Positions 18,097 to 28,797 of a DNA stretch of 64,000 bases are shown here, piece by piece. The DNA lies in NCBI GenBank assembly GCA_015060535.1, contig SUYH01000004.1, forward strand, positions 1-64,000, written 5' to 3'. Each line of letters opens with the position of its first letter. The first letter of the stretch is position 1. The notes beneath the pieces are model-generated. The model did no database searches and was not told the origin of the DNA. It was given only the letters and a program-made list of their open reading frames with translations. The position numbers were made by a program, and so were the translations under genes. Origin of the DNA: Prevotella sp. (lineage in GTDB: Bacteria; Bacteroidota; Bacteroidia; Bacteroidales; Bacteroidaceae).

Positions 18097-19083
18097 ATGG
18101 AATTTACAGCCAAACAGATAGCCGACTTTATTGGCGGCCGAGTAGAAGGCAATGAGAACGCCCGAGTTAACACTTTTGCGAAGATAGAAGAAGGCAAGGA
18201 AGGTGCCATCACTTTTCTGTCGAATCCGAAATACACCCCATACATTTACGAGACCAAGGCTAGCATTGTGCTGATCAACGACGATGTTGAGCTGGAGAAG
18301 CCCGTCAACGCCACACTTATTCGCGTAAAGAACGCTTATGAGTGTGTTGCCAAGCTGCTTCAGATGTACGCAGCCTCGAAACCCAAGAAGACAGGTATTC
18401 ACCCCCTGGCCTTTGTGGCTGAATCGGCTGAGATAGGCAAGGACGTTTATATCGGTCCGTTCACCTATGTGGGCGACGGTGTAAAGATTGGCGACGGATC
18501 AGTGATTAATCCTAACGTAACCATTTACGAAGGTTGCCTGATTGGTAAGAACGTAACCATTCATGCTGGCAGTGTAATCGGTGCTGATGGATTCGGATTC
18601 GCCCCTAATCAGGAAGGCTACGAGAAGATTCCCCAGCTGGGTATCGTCATCATTGAAGACAATGTAGAGATTGGTGCCAACACCTGCGTAGACCGTTCGA
18701 CTATGGGTCAGACTGTCATTCACAAGGGTGTGAAGTTGGACAACCTGATTCAGGTGGCTCATAACTGCGAGATTGGCGAAAACACGGTGATGTCTGCTCA
18801 GGTAGGTATGGCCGGATCGACGAAGATTGGCTCATGGTGCATGGTAGGCGGACAGGCAGGTTTCTCAGGTCATATCAAGGTGGCCGACAAGACTTTCATC
18901 GGTGCCCAGGCAGGCGTCATCAGCAATACCAAGGGTAATGGTGAGCAGCTGATTGGTGCTCCTGCCATTGACCCCAAGATATTCTTCAAGTCGTCGGCCG
19001 TATTCAAGAAATTGCCCGAGATGTACAAGGAAATCGCTGCTCTGCGCAAGGAATTGGAAGAACTTAAGAAAAACAAGAAATAA
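18097..19083 (+). CDS. lpxD: UDP-3-O-acylglucosamine N-acyltransferase
   Basis: 328 residues. An N-terminal UDP-binding domain is followed by a left-handed beta-helix of hexapeptide repeats (about 100-290) and a C-terminal Lys/Glu-rich helix. Segments [16 protein letters not shown] and [22 protein letters not shown] contain the catalytic-type His. It performs the third step of lipid A synthesis. It opens an operon carrying the adjacent pathway enzymes LpxC and LpxA. Confidence 0.95.
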   Translation: MEFTAKQIADFIGGRVEGNENARVNTFAKIEEGKEGAITFLSNPKYTPYIYETKASIVLINDDVELEKPVNATLIRVKNAYECVAKLLQMYAASKPKKTGIHPLAFVAESAEIGKDVYIGPFTYVGDGVKIGDGSVINPNVTIYEGCLIGKNVTIHAGSVIGADGFGFAPNQEGYEKIPQLGIVIIEDNVEIGANTCVDRSTMGQTVIHKGVKLDNLIQVAHNCEIGENTVMSAQVGMAGSTKIGSWCMVGGQAGFSGHIKVADKTFIGAQAGVISNTKGNGEQLIGAPAIDPKIFFKSSAVFKKLPEMYKEIAALRKELEELKKNKK

Positions 19084-19085
19084 AG

Positions 19086-20471
19086 ATGAAACAGAAAACA
19101 TTGAAAGGCAGCTTTTCGCTGTTCGGCAAAGGACTGCATACGGGTTTGAACCTGACCGTGACATTCAATCCTGCTCCTGAGAATACAGGATATAAGATTC
19201 AGCGTATTGATTTAGAGGGTCAACCCATCATCGACGCAATAGCAGAGAATGTTGTAGACACCCAGCGTGGAACCGTACTAGGTAAAGGAGAGGACTTGCG
19301 CGTCAGCACTGTTGAGCATGGCTTGGCTGCACTTTATGCCTTGGGTATCGACAACTGTCTGATACAGGTCAATGGTCCAGAGTTTCCTATCCTTGACGGT
19401 TCGGCTATCCAGTATGTGGATAAAATAAACGAGGTTGGTATTGAAGAGCAGAACGCTCCTAAGGACTGGTACGTCATTCGCAAGAAGATTGAAGTGAAGG
19501 ATGACAAGACAGGTTCCTGCATCACCATCCTGCCTGACGAAGATTTCTCGCTGACCGCCATGTGCTCGTTTGAGTCGAAGTTCATCAACTCGCAGTTTGC
19601 TACGCTTGACAAGGTAGACAATTTTTCCACAGATATTGCAGCTGCACGTACTTTCGTCTTTGTTCGTGATATCCAGCCCTTACTTCAGGCTAACCTCATT
19701 AAGGGTGGCGATATGGATAATGCTATTGTCATCTATGAGCGCCAGATTTCGCAGGAGCAACTTGACCAACTGGCAGACATGCTACACGTAGAACATAGAG
19801 ACGCTACTGAGCTGGGGTATATCCAGCACAAGCCGCTGGTATGGGAGAACGAGTGTACGCGCCATAAACTTCTCGACATTATTGGCGATATGGCATTAAT
19901 TGGTAAACCCATCAAGGGTCGCATTATTGCTACCCGTCCTGGCCACACCATCAACAATAAGTTTGCCCGCCAGATGCGCAAGGAAATTCGCAAACACGAA
20001 ATCCAGGCCCCCATCTACGACCCCAACGAGGAGCCGATAATGGACGTGAACCGCATCCGCGAGCTGCTACCCCACCGCTATCCCATGCAGTTGGTCGACA
20101 AGGTGATCTCGCTGGGTGCCAATACCATCGTGGGTATCAAGAATGTAACCTCTAATGAGCCCTTCTTCCAGGGACACTTCCCTGAGGAACCTGTGATGCC
20201 AGGAGTGCTGCAAGTAGAGGCGATGGCCCAGTGTGGCGGTCTGCTCATCCTGAACACGCTTGAAGAGCCAGAACGCTGGTCGACATACTTTATGAAGATT
20301 GATGATGTGAAGTTCCGTCAGAAGGTTGTCCCAGGCGATACGCTCATTTTCAAAGTAGACCTGTTGGCTCCAGTGCGTCATGGAATATCCTCAATGAAAG
20401 GGTATATCTTTGTGGGAGACCACGTAGTGGCAGAGGCAACATTTACCGCTCAAATCGTAAAAAACAAATAA
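19086..20471 (+). CDS. lpxC-fabZ: Fused UDP-3-O-acyl-GlcNAc deacetylase / 3-hydroxyacyl-ACP dehydratase
   Basis: 461 residues. Residues 1 to about 300 are LpxC, with zinc-ligand regions TVEHGLAALY and RHKLLDIIGDMAL and the catalytic His region RPGHTINNKFA. Residues about 318-461 are FabZ, with LLPHRYPMQLVDKV and GHFPEEPVMPGVLQVEAMAQ. The fusion is known in Bacteroidetes and Chlorobi and joins lipid A deacetylation to the dehydratase that competes for the same hydroxyacyl-ACP. Gap to lpxD is 2 bases. Confidence 0.96.
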   Translation: MKQKTLKGSFSLFGKGLHTGLNLTVTFNPAPENTGYKIQRIDLEGQPIIDAIAENVVDTQRGTVLGKGEDLRVSTVEHGLAALYALGIDNCLIQVNGPEFPILDGSAIQYVDKINEVGIEEQNAPKDWYVIRKKIEVKDDKTGSCITILPDEDFSLTAMCSFESKFINSQFATLDKVDNFSTDIAAARTFVFVRDIQPLLQANLIKGGDMDNAIVIYERQISQEQLDQLADMLHVEHRDATELGYIQHKPLVWENECTRHKLLDIIGDMALIGKPIKGRIIATRPGHTINNKFARQMRKEIRKHEIQAPIYDPNEEPIMDVNRIRELLPHRYPMQLVDKVISLGANTIVGIKNVTSNEPFFQGHFPEEPVMPGVLQVEAMAQCGGLLILNTLEEPERWSTYFMKIDDVKFRQKVVPGDTLIFKVDLLAPVRHGISSMKGYIFVGDHVVAEATFTAQIVKNK

Positions 20472-20479
20472 GACAGAAT

Positions 20480-21253
20480 ATGGCAAATCAAATTCATCCC
20501 ATGGCCGTGATTGACCCAGAGGCCAAATTGGGCGACAATAATATTATCGGACCTTTCTGCGTTATCGACAAGAATGTGGTGATTGGCGACAACAACAAAT
20601 TTCTGAACAACGTCACTATCCACTATGGAGCTCGCATTGGCAATGGTAATGAATTCTTCCCAGGTGCCAGTATATCAACAAAACCCCAAGACCTAAAGTT
20701 CAAGGGCGAAGATACTACATGTGAGATTGGCGACAACAACTCCATCCGCGAGAATGTAACCATCAGCCGTGGTACCGCCTCGAAGGGCAAGACTGTCGTA
20801 GGTAATGGCAACCTGTTGATGGAGAACATGCACGTGGCTCACGACTGTGTAATCGGCAATGGCTGCATCATCGGCAACTCTACCAAGTTTGCAGGTGAGG
20901 TTGAGGTTGATGACTATGCTATCATCTCAGCTACCTGTCTTTTCCACCAGTTCTGTCGTGTGGGCAGCTACATCATGTTCCAGGGTGGTTCACGCACCAG
21001 TCAGGATATTCCTCCTTATGTCATTGCAGGCAAGGAGCCCGTCAGCTATTTCGGAGTAAATCTGATTGGTCTGCGCCGTCGAGGGTTCCCCAATGACGTC
21101 ATCGAGGCTATTCACGATGCCTATCGCATCATCTACTCAAAGGGAGTGCTGAAGGACGGTATAGCCGAGGCTCGCATTAAGTATCCCGATTCGAAAGAGG
21201 TGGAATACATCTGCTCATTTATAGAGAACAGCAAGCGCGGAGTCATCCGATAA
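20480..21253 (+). CDS. lpxA: UDP-N-acetylglucosamine O-acyltransferase
   Basis: 257 residues of hexapeptide-repeat beta-helix (about 1-190) with a C-terminal helical domain. Conserved segments: MENMHVAHDCVIGN with the catalytic His, and GSRTSQDIPPYVIAGKEP. It catalyses the first committed step of lipid A synthesis. It follows lpxC-fabZ by 8 bases and abuts miaA (TAA directly followed by ATG). Confidence 0.95.
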   Translation: MANQIHPMAVIDPEAKLGDNNIIGPFCVIDKNVVIGDNNKFLNNVTIHYGARIGNGNEFFPGASISTKPQDLKFKGEDTTCEIGDNNSIRENVTISRGTASKGKTVVGNGNLLMENMHVAHDCVIGNGCIIGNSTKFAGEVEVDDYAIISATCLFHQFCRVGSYIMFQGGSRTSQDIPPYVIAGKEPVSYFGVNLIGLRRRGFPNDVIEAIHDAYRIIYSKGVLKDGIAEARIKYPDSKEVEYICSFIENSKRGVIR

Positions 21254-22147
21254 ATGAATACGCTCATTGTCATCACGGGACCTACTGCTGTAGGAAAGAC
21301 ACAGCTCACACTGGAGTTGGCAAAGCACTACGGCATACCAGTCATTAACGCTGACTCGCGTCAGATATACAAAGAGCTTAAGATTGGTACGGCCTCACCG
21401 ACTGAGGAACAATTGAAACAGGTGCGACACTACTTCGTGGGCTCAAAGAGCATCAATGAGTACTATAATGCCTCGATGTACGAACAAGAGGTGATGCAAC
21501 TGTTAGAGAGTTTGTTTACCACTTCACCTGTACAAATGCTTTCTGGAGGCAGTATGATGTATATTGATGCTGTATGTAATGGTATTGACGACATACCTAC
21601 CATCAGAGAGGATATCCGTACAGAGATGAAACGCCGCTACCAGGAGGAAGGACTCGAAGCTCTTTGCGAAGACCTGAAAAAGTTGGACCCTGAGCATTAT
21701 GAGACCGTTGACCGCCAGAATTACCGTCGTGTCATCCATGCGCTGGAAATATGCTACCAAACGGGAAAGACCTACACCTCATTCCGTAAGCAGACGAAAA
21801 AGGAACGCCCTTTCAAGATAGTCAAGATAGGACTGAACCGCAATCGTGAGGAACTCTACAAAAGGATTAACCAGCGCGTTGACGACATGATGGTTCAAGG
21901 ACTACTTGATGAGGCGCGAGCTATGACTCCTTATCGTGAGGTTAATGCGCTGAATACGGTGGGATACAAAGAGCTGTTTGACTATATGGATGAACGGTGG
22001 TCACTGGAAGAAGCTGTAGAACGAATTAAAGGAAATACCCGGAGATATGCGCGCAAACAACTGACATGGTACAAAAGGGACGAGAATATCAGATGGTTTC
22101 ACCCTGATCAGCAACAAGAAATTCTGAACTATATTTCACTATTATGA
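21254..22147 (+). CDS. miaA: tRNA dimethylallyltransferase
   Basis: 297 residues. P-loop [14 protein letters not shown] (about 8-21), [16 protein letters not shown] and [13 protein letters not shown] are characteristic. It adds a dimethylallyl group to A37 of tRNAs reading UNN codons. Short of the ~315 residues of E. coli MiaA but complete. ATGA overlap with the next gene indicates coupling. Confidence 0.94.
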   Translation: MNTLIVITGPTAVGKTQLTLELAKHYGIPVINADSRQIYKELKIGTASPTEEQLKQVRHYFVGSKSINEYYNASMYEQEVMQLLESLFTTSPVQMLSGGSMMYIDAVCNGIDDIPTIREDIRTEMKRRYQEEGLEALCEDLKKLDPEHYETVDRQNYRRVIHALEICYQTGKTYTSFRKQTKKERPFKIVKIGLNRNREELYKRINQRVDDMMVQGLLDEARAMTPYREVNALNTVGYKELFDYMDERWSLEEAVERIKGNTRRYARKQLTWYKRDENIRWFHPDQQQEILNYISLL

Positions 22148-24630
22148 ATAAATATTTGAAAACGGCCTGCCAGTATCCGAAAAAAGCCTGGCAATGGTAT
22201 AAAGGACTATATCAAGGGCGTAAGAGGTACGTCAAAGTCTTTTCTGTTGTAGGCACACTTATAGCACTTTTCTTCATCTACCTCATCATGGTAGATATCA
22301 ATTTTTTGTGGTTGTTTGGCAAGTCGCCATCGATGAGCGATGTCCGCAACACCCACCCTGCTGAAGCTTCTGAGATATACAGCGCTGACGGGAAGTTGAT
22401 TGGCAAGTTCTTTAGCGAGAATCGCATGCCAGTCACTTATCAGGATGTAGCTCCTGCGTTTTGGACTGCATTGATTGACACAGAGGACGAGCGTTTCTAT
22501 CATCATCATGGTATTGACTATCAGGCTTTCGGTGCCGCCCTGAAAGATTATATACTCCATCGCGACGCACGAGGTGCATCCACGATTACCCAACAATTGG
22601 CCAAAAACCTATTCCGTGTCAGAACGCAGTATTCTACCGGACTATTGGGTAATATTCCCGGACTGAAGATGCTCATTATGAAGAGCAAGGAGTGGATTAC
22701 GGCCTATAAGCTGGAGTGGTATTTCTCCAAGGAGGAGATTATCACCATGTATGCCAATACCGTAGATTTCGGTTCCAACGCCTTTGGCATCAAGACGGCA
22801 TCGAAGACTTATTTCGGCACGACACCCAAACATCTGACTGCCGAGCAGGCCGCTGTTCTCGTCGGACTCCTCAAAGCTACGACGTATTATAATCCGCGCA
22901 TCAACCCTAAAAACTCGTTGGGCAGACGTAATGTGGTGCTTGACAACATGTATCATCATAACCACCTGACCAAAGCACAGAACGACTCGCTGAAGCAGAT
23001 AGAAATCAAACTCGACTACAGCGTGGAGAATGCCTACGACGGTGAGGCCAACTACTTCCGCGAGGCAGTGGCCGACTGGATGAAAAACTGGTGCAAAGAG
23101 TATTATGGTAACGACCGGGCCTATGCTTACTATACTGAGGGACTGAAGATTTACACCTCGCTCGACAGTCGTATGCAGCGCTATGCCGAAGAGGCTGCTA
23201 TCAAGCAGATGCAGCAGGTGCAGAAGAGCTTCAATCAGCATTGGGGTAATGTCAATCCTTGGCAAGACGAACGTCATGTGGAGATACCACAGTTTATTGA
23301 GAATCTGGCCAAGAAGTTACCCATTTACAAGATCCTCTCACAAAAATATGAAGGCAATCAAGACTCAATAGACTACTATCTGAACAAGCCCCATAAGGTG
23401 AAGTTGTTTGATTACGAACAAGGATTTATCGAGAAAGAGATGTCGACTCTCGACTCCATCCGCTATATGGAGCACTTCATGCATTGCGGCTTCGTGGCCA
23501 TTGAGCCTCAGACGGGACATGTGAAAGCATGGGTTGGCGATATTGACTTCAAGACGTGGAAATACGACAAAGTGACAGCGATGCGTCAGCCTGGTTCCAC
23601 ATTCAAACTCTTCGTCTATGCCGAAGCTATGAACCAGGGCATTACGCCATGCGATACCCGTAAAGATGAGTATTTCTCGATGAAGGTAATGGATCACGGA
23701 AAGGAAGTTACCTGGGCTCCTACCAACGCAGACGGACGCTTCACCAACATGGATATCACACTCAAGCAGGCTTTCGCCATGAGTATCAATAGTGTTGCAG
23801 TCCGTCTGGGACAAGAGGTTGGAATAGACCGCATTGTAAAGACGGCTCATGAGATGGGAATCAAGTCAAAGCTCGATCCCACCCCATCGCTCACATTGGG
23901 AGCCAGCGATGTCAATCTGCTCGAACTGGTAAGTTCGTATTGTACGCCTGTCAACGATGGCAAAGCTATTGACCCAGTGCTCGTTACTCGCATTGTCGAT
24001 CGTGATGGAAATGTCATCTATGAAGCCAATCCTGAAGAGCGTCAAGCCATGTCATCCAAGAGTGCTTTCTACGTTCAACAGTTGCTGATGGGCGGAATGA
24101 GTGGCACATCATCACGCCTGCGGGGTTTTGTGGGAAATGCCAATACTGATACCGACTTCGGTGGTAAGACTGGTACATCGAACAATCACTCTGACGCGTG
24201 GTTCGTAGGAACGACTCCCAAACTCGTTTGTGGAGCATGGGTCGGTGGTGAGTACCGTTGTATCCACTTCCGCACCGGACAACTCGGACAAGGTAACCGA
24301 ACTGCACTTCCCATTTGTGGATATTTCTTAGGGTCTGTACTTGCCGACAAGCAGTTCAGCAGCTATCGCACTAAGTTTAAAGTTCCTTCCAACTTGGACG
24401 CCACTATGGCAGACTATAGCTGTGGCGGCTATTTCAAGGCCCCTGCCGACAGCGACTCTTTGGCCGTCGACAGCCTCGCTTCAGGTCAAGCAATAGAAAT
24501 GGTTCTTGACGAGTTTGGCAATGAAGTTATCCAGCATAAGGAGAATCATGAGAATGCCAATACACATGCACAGCCCGAAGAGCATCAAGCCGCTGAGGAA
24601 CCCAAGCATACAAAGATAACAGAAAATTGA
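22144..24630 (+). CDS. Class A penicillin-binding protein (PBP1A-type transglycosylase/transpeptidase)
   Basis: 828 residues. One N-terminal membrane helix (about 32-52), then a GT51 domain ([20 protein letters not shown] and [13 protein letters not shown]), then a transpeptidase domain with the Ser motif GSTFKL (about 484-489), SIN in [12 protein letters not shown] and KTGTS near 678. It polymerises and cross-links peptidoglycan outside the membrane. The acidic/Glu-Ala-rich C-terminal tail (about 770-828) has no domain. It overlaps both neighbours by 4 bases. Confidence 0.94.
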   Translation: MNKYLKTACQYPKKAWQWYKGLYQGRKRYVKVFSVVGTLIALFFIYLIMVDINFLWLFGKSPSMSDVRNTHPAEASEIYSADGKLIGKFFSENRMPVTYQDVAPAFWTALIDTEDERFYHHHGIDYQAFGAALKDYILHRDARGASTITQQLAKNLFRVRTQYSTGLLGNIPGLKMLIMKSKEWITAYKLEWYFSKEEIITMYANTVDFGSNAFGIKTASKTYFGTTPKHLTAEQAAVLVGLLKATTYYNPRINPKNSLGRRNVVLDNMYHHNHLTKAQNDSLKQIEIKLDYSVENAYDGEANYFREAVADWMKNWCKEYYGNDRAYAYYTEGLKIYTSLDSRMQRYAEEAAIKQMQQVQKSFNQHWGNVNPWQDERHVEIPQFIENLAKKLPIYKILSQKYEGNQDSIDYYLNKPHKVKLFDYEQGFIEKEMSTLDSIRYMEHFMHCGFVAIEPQTGHVKAWVGDIDFKTWKYDKVTAMRQPGSTFKLFVYAEAMNQGITPCDTRKDEYFSMKVMDHGKEVTWAPTNADGRFTNMDITLKQAFAMSINSVAVRLGQEVGIDRIVKTAHEMGIKSKLDPTPSLTLGASDVNLLELVSSYCTPVNDGKAIDPVLVTRIVDRDGNVIYEANPEERQAMSSKSAFYVQQLLMGGMSGTSSRLRGFVGNANTDTDFGGKTGTSNNHSDAWFVGTTPKLVCGAWVGGEYRCIHFRTGQLGQGNRTALPICGYFLGSVLADKQFSSYRTKFKVPSNLDATMADYSCGGYFKAPADSDSLAVDSLASGQAIEMVLDEFGNEVIQHKENHENANTHAQPEEHQAAEEPKHTKITEN

Positions 24631-26354
24631 ACACAGAGGAGTTAGACGTTGAGAATAAGGAGTGGCAACAAGCCCTTCAGATTATTCAGTATACTCGTCG
24701 ATCGCTTTTCCTTACTGGCAAGGCAGGGACGGGTAAGTCTACATTCCTGCGTTATGTGGCTCAACATACTAAGAAAAGACATGTGATACTTGCTCCTACG
24801 GGCATTGCTGCCATTAATGCTGGAGGTCAGACGTTGCACAGTTTTTTCAAGCTGCCCTTTCACCCGCTGTTACCCAATGATACGCGCTACAGTGTACGCA
24901 ACATGCGAAAGACACTGAAATATAGCGGCGAGACCATCAAACTCATTCGTGAACTCGAACTGATCATCATCGACGAGATATCTATGGTACGTGCAGATAT
25001 CATTGATTTCATAGACCGACTGCTGCGTATCTACTGCCGTAACATGCGCGAGCCATTTGGCGGTAAGCAACTGTTGCTCGTAGGTGACATCTTCCAGCTG
25101 GAACCCGTAGTCAAAGAGGAAGAATGGCGACTGATGCAGCCCTTTTATTCCTCAGCCTATTTCTTTGCTGCCAAGATATGGCAGGAGATGCAACTGGTGA
25201 GCATTGAGCTCCGTAAAGTATATAGACAAAGCGATGCAAAGTTTATTGGCATTCTGGATCGCATCCGCGAAAATGCAGCAACACAAAGCGACCTAAAAGC
25301 TATCAATGCACGCGTGGGCAAGGAATCTCATATTAAGCAGAACTCTTTTGAAATCACCTTGGCCACCCGTCGTGATACGGTAGATTATATCAACGACCAG
25401 AAACTCGCTGAACTGGATGGCGCAACATCGATGTTCAAGGGTACCATCAAAGGCGAATTTCCACTCACTTCCCTACCCGCTCCTATGGAACTGGAAATCA
25501 AGCCTGGCGCACAAGTTATCTTTGTGAAAAACGACAAAGAGAAACGTTGGGTGAATGGTACCATAGGTATTGTAACGGGTATTGATGAGGAAGAAGGAAT
25601 CATTGGCGTTGTCGATGAAGACGGCTATGAACATGATGTCGCTTGCGAGGTATGGGAGAACATGCGCTATACCTTTGACGAGAAGGAACAGAAAATAGTC
25701 GAGGACTTGTTAGGAACCTTTGTGCAGTTCCCCCTCCGACTGGCTTGGGCCATCACCGTACATAAGAGTCAGGGACTGACCTTCCGACGTGTAAAAATAG
25801 ACTTTTCTGGTGGTGGAGCCTTTGCGGGCGGACAGACCTATGTAGCACTGAGCCGTTGTGCTTCCTTAGAGGGTATCACGCTGGAGGAACCTATCCACCA
25901 GTCTGATATTTTCGTACGTCCGGAAGTGGTGGCTTTTGCCCGTCGATATAATGACGGAAAACTGATGCGCCAAGCCATCTTTGAAAGCAAGGCGGACAAG
26001 GAATATCATGATGCCGTAGAGGCTTTTGACCGTCAGGACTTTGATGGTTTCCTGAAGAATTTCTTCCTGGCCATCCATTCGCGTTATGATATTGAGCAGC
26101 CCGTCGTGCAGCGGTATATTCGCCGTAAGCTTGGCATCATCACTCAACAGCAGGCGAAGATAGCCGATTTACAAAAAGAAATCAGCAGGCGCGAAGACCT
26201 GCTGAAACGTCTCTCTGTAGAGTACACCTTGCTGGGCAAGGAGTGCGAAAAAGAACAGATGACTGAAGCGGCTATCCGAAACTACGAAAAAGCACTGGAA
26301 CTCTGTCCTGATGCCCCTGAGCCGAAACGCAGACTCAAAAAGCTTCGCAAATAA
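24627..26354 (+). CDS. PIF1-like/RecD-type superfamily 1 helicase
   Basis: 575 residues. The start is TTG overlapping the stop of the PBP gene (TTGA); there is no in-frame ATG before the P-loop. Walker A GKAGTGKST (about 33-41), Walker B IIIDEISMV, and a C-terminal UvrD_C_2-like segment AWAITVHKSQGLTF ... YVALSRCASLEGI identify a DNA helicase of the PIF1/RecD class. The C-terminus (about 505-575) looks like a coiled coil with one tetratricopeptide-like repeat (AAIRNYEKALELCPDAPEP). Exact cellular role unknown. Confidence 0.85.
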   Translation: MNTEELDVENKEWQQALQIIQYTRRSLFLTGKAGTGKSTFLRYVAQHTKKRHVILAPTGIAAINAGGQTLHSFFKLPFHPLLPNDTRYSVRNMRKTLKYSGETIKLIRELELIIIDEISMVRADIIDFIDRLLRIYCRNMREPFGGKQLLLVGDIFQLEPVVKEEEWRLMQPFYSSAYFFAAKIWQEMQLVSIELRKVYRQSDAKFIGILDRIRENAATQSDLKAINARVGKESHIKQNSFEITLATRRDTVDYINDQKLAELDGATSMFKGTIKGEFPLTSLPAPMELEIKPGAQVIFVKNDKEKRWVNGTIGIVTGIDEEEGIIGVVDEDGYEHDVACEVWENMRYTFDEKEQKIVEDLLGTFVQFPLRLAWAITVHKSQGLTFRRVKIDFSGGGAFAGGQTYVALSRCASLEGITLEEPIHQSDIFVRPEVVAFARRYNDGKLMRQAIFESKADKEYHDAVEAFDRQDFDGFLKNFFLAIHSRYDIEQPVVQRYIRRKLGIITQQQAKIADLQKEISRREDLLKRLSVEYTLLGKECEKEQMTEAAIRNYEKALELCPDAPEPKRRLKKLRK

Positions 26355-26362
26355 CTTTTTAA

Positions 26363-26425
26363 TTACTTTCGGAGTATTATTCGTTATTTTCGGAGTATTA
26401 TTCGTTACTTTCGGAGTATTGCAAA
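26363..26425. repeat. Three 21-bp tandem repeats in a convergent spacer
   Basis: Units start at 26363, 26384 and 26405, with core ACTTTCGGAGTATTATTCG; the third diverges at its 3' end. They fill almost the whole spacer between the helicase stop and the convergent peptidase stop. The same core ACTTTCGGAG recurs as two 21-base units at 60551-60592. Confidence 0.85.
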
Positions 26426-28069
26426 TTACTCAGGAACAGCATATCGGTCACCCGTCTCCTTCACCAATCGACGAGCGTAGGCGGCAGAGAAACCAGGACG
26501 CTTTACCGTTGCTCCCAATCCGTACTTGCCCCTCTTAAACTTACCGTTCTCCTCAGGCTTGATTGTCATATCGTTGTACTTCACAATAAGATAGGTAGCC
26601 AACTGTTTCCAGCTGTCCATCATCTGCTGAGCTTGCTGTACGCTGTAATCGTTGAGGAACTGCTGACGCTGAGCAGGCTCCATATCCTTAGCCTTAGCCT
26701 CAATAGCAGGCTGCTGAGCAAAGTAGGCATTCTGCAACGAGTCACGCACCTGCTTCAGCGATGGGAACAGCATCGAATAGCGCGGATAAACCATGTTAGC
26801 CACCCAGTTCTCTACCCAGAATGCATTCTTATCGCTGAAGGTCAGATCGTCAGCACCAGGAGTATGATAACACTCAGGCTGCTGAGTCATCGAGCAGTAG
26901 ATAGGCGTATAAGCCACCATATTAGGATCGTCATTACCAAACCAGAAGCAGCCACCAACCTCGCGAGGCAACCATGAACGCATCTGGCTCACGAAGGTCC
27001 ACGCCGTCTGTTGGGTAGACACCGGACGCTCGTTGAAGTATTTCTTACCATCAACCTTATAATACAGAGGAGTAGGTCTGTAAGGCATCTCCCATATTCC
27101 AGCACCAATATCCGTCGAGTCGATAGCCATAGGCGTACCCTCGTAGTGATCACGCATATCAGCCATCACATCAGCAACGCTTACCTTCTGATCAGGAATG
27201 ACCCAAAGAGGCATATCCTCAGCATCTTTATCCTTACCCAAAGCCCAAGGCAGATATCGGTCCATACCCTTCACATGATGGTTGAAGAAGCTCCACACAC
27301 GAGCATCGCAGATACGGCGTCCACCAAAGTCAGGGAAAGCATAGGCGTTCTTCCATGAGAACTCTTCGTCCTTACCACTGAACCATCCCATCTTACGGGC
27401 ATATTTGATGACATTCTTCGAATAGAGCACGTTCTCCTTGTCTTTTAAGGGGAACTGTCCGATACGACTCTGGTTGGCGTGTCCACAGATAGCGTTATCA
27501 GGAATACGACGAGCCACCCATACTACACGTTCCTTAGAAGTTTTGCGGTCTGGACCACAGCCCTGCATTTCCATAATCCAAGCCTCATTGGGATCGCAGA
27601 TGGTAAACGTTTCTCCCTCGCTGCAGTAGCCATAGGTCTCTACGAGTGTTGTCATCACTTGAATAGCTTCACGAGCATTCTTTGAGCGCTGTAGTCCGAT
27701 ATAGATCAGCGAACCATAATCAATAACGCCAGTAGAATCAACCATCTCCTCACGACCACCATAGGTTGTCTCACCAATGGTAACCTGCCATTCGTTAATG
27801 TTTCCTACAACGTTGTACGTTTCTTCTGCTTCAGGAATCTCACCCAAATACTTATTGGTATCCCACTCGAAAATCTTTCGCATGTCACCCTTCTGGTGCT
27901 TAACTGCAGGATAATGATACAGCCACATGAAGGCGCCATACGAATCCGCATTATACGAGCAAATCACACTGCCATCAACAGAGGCCTTCTTACCAACAAT
28001 AAAGTTAGTGCATGCAAGTGCATACGCAGAAATAGAGAGTATTGCACTCAGAACATATAATCTTTTCAT
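26426..28069 (-). CDS. Secreted C69-family dipeptidase
   Basis: 547 residues. The signal peptide ends immediately before Cys (ALA-CTNFIVGKKAS), so the mature enzyme would have the N-terminal nucleophilic Cys of peptidase family C69 (PepD/U34). The body shows family blocks such as EGETFTICDPNEAWIMEMQGCG and CGHANQSRIGQFPL. It hydrolyses dipeptides, here probably in the periplasm. It lies 14 bases downstream of the DUF2461 gene and may be the last gene of the fur operon. Confidence 0.9.
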   Translation of the reverse strand: MKRLYVLSAILSISAYALACTNFIVGKKASVDGSVICSYNADSYGAFMWLYHYPAVKHQKGDMRKIFEWDTNKYLGEIPEAEETYNVVGNINEWQVTIGETTYGGREEMVDSTGVIDYGSLIYIGLQRSKNAREAIQVMTTLVETYGYCSEGETFTICDPNEAWIMEMQGCGPDRKTSKERVVWVARRIPDNAICGHANQSRIGQFPLKDKENVLYSKNVIKYARKMGWFSGKDEEFSWKNAYAFPDFGGRRICDARVWSFFNHHVKGMDRYLPWALGKDKDAEDMPLWVIPDQKVSVADVMADMRDHYEGTPMAIDSTDIGAGIWEMPYRPTPLYYKVDGKKYFNERPVSTQQTAWTFVSQMRSWLPREVGGCFWFGNDDPNMVAYTPIYCSMTQQPECYHTPGADDLTFSDKNAFWVENWVANMVYPRYSMLFPSLKQVRDSLQNAYFAQQPAIEAKAKDMEPAQRQQFLNDYSVQQAQQMMDSWKQLATYLIVKYNDMTIKPEENGKFKRGKYGLGATVKRPGFSAAYARRLVKETGDRYAVPE

Positions 28070-28083
28070 CGCTTATAAATATT

Positions 28084-28797
28084 TTATTCGTAATCATCTA
28101 TCACCGAATTCATGAAATCCATCATGGGCTTGGCAGCTTTCAGCATCGGTTCAACTTTCTTCAGCCATTGGTCGCCCTCGAAGAAATCATCGGGCAGACT
28201 ATGCCAACAGCAATAGTTCTTCAGGCGCAGATATTTCACATATTGATAATCACGTGGAAATCCTGCAGGACAAGTCTTCAGACGATCTAGTCCGAAACCT
28301 TGCTTTTGATCCCATGCATCACCATAGACACAGGGTTCCAAATCGCAGCCATAATATTTTTTGAACTCATCGTTCTCAACGCATCTGAGCCATTCTTCCT
28401 CATTGCCCATCATCTCATTGCGACAAGCTGTAAGAATATTGGTAGGCAACCAATAGTTGCCACATGCCACCAGACAATGACCAGGTTCCAAGTGTAGATA
28501 GTAACCGCCATGAAGAGCCTTTTTACCCTTTGCAGCAATATAAGCTCCAAGATGCGTCTTGTAGGGCGACTTATCCTGTGAGAATCGCGTATCACGATAG
28601 AAACGGTAGGTGCAGTCTTTGACACTGAGATGAGCTATCGAGGGGTCAAACTCAGCTATCATTCCGATAGCCTTTGCGATACCGCTCTCAAAGTCGGCTC
28701 TTATAGCCTCATACTCGCCCTTGTGTTCCTGGAACCATGTTCTGTCGTTGTTGGCAGCTACATCACGCAGAAACTTCAATATTCTTTTGGTATCCAT
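28084..28797 (-). CDS. DUF2461 (TIGR02453) family protein
   Basis: 237 residues. Recognised from the N-terminal FLRDVAANNDRTWFQEHKGEY, the central YRFYRDTRFSQDKSPYKTHLGAYI and the GGYYLHLEPG segment typical of DUF2461. The family has no established function. The ATG overlaps the hisS stop by one base, so it is translated in the purA-hisS operon. Confidence 0.85.
   Translation of the reverse strand: MDTKRILKFLRDVAANNDRTWFQEHKGEYEAIRADFESGIAKAIGMIAEFDPSIAHLSVKDCTYRFYRDTRFSQDKSPYKTHLGAYIAAKGKKALHGGYYLHLEPGHCLVACGNYWLPTNILTACRNEMMGNEEEWLRCVENDEFKKYYGCDLEPCVYGDAWDQKQGFGLDRLKTCPAGFPRDYQYVKYLRLKNYCCWHSLPDDFFEGDQWLKKVEPMLKAAKPMMDFMNSVIDDYE

Noticed and set aside
26363..26425. CRISPR array
   Set aside because: Units are contiguous 21-bp repeats with no spacers and no cas genes nearby.
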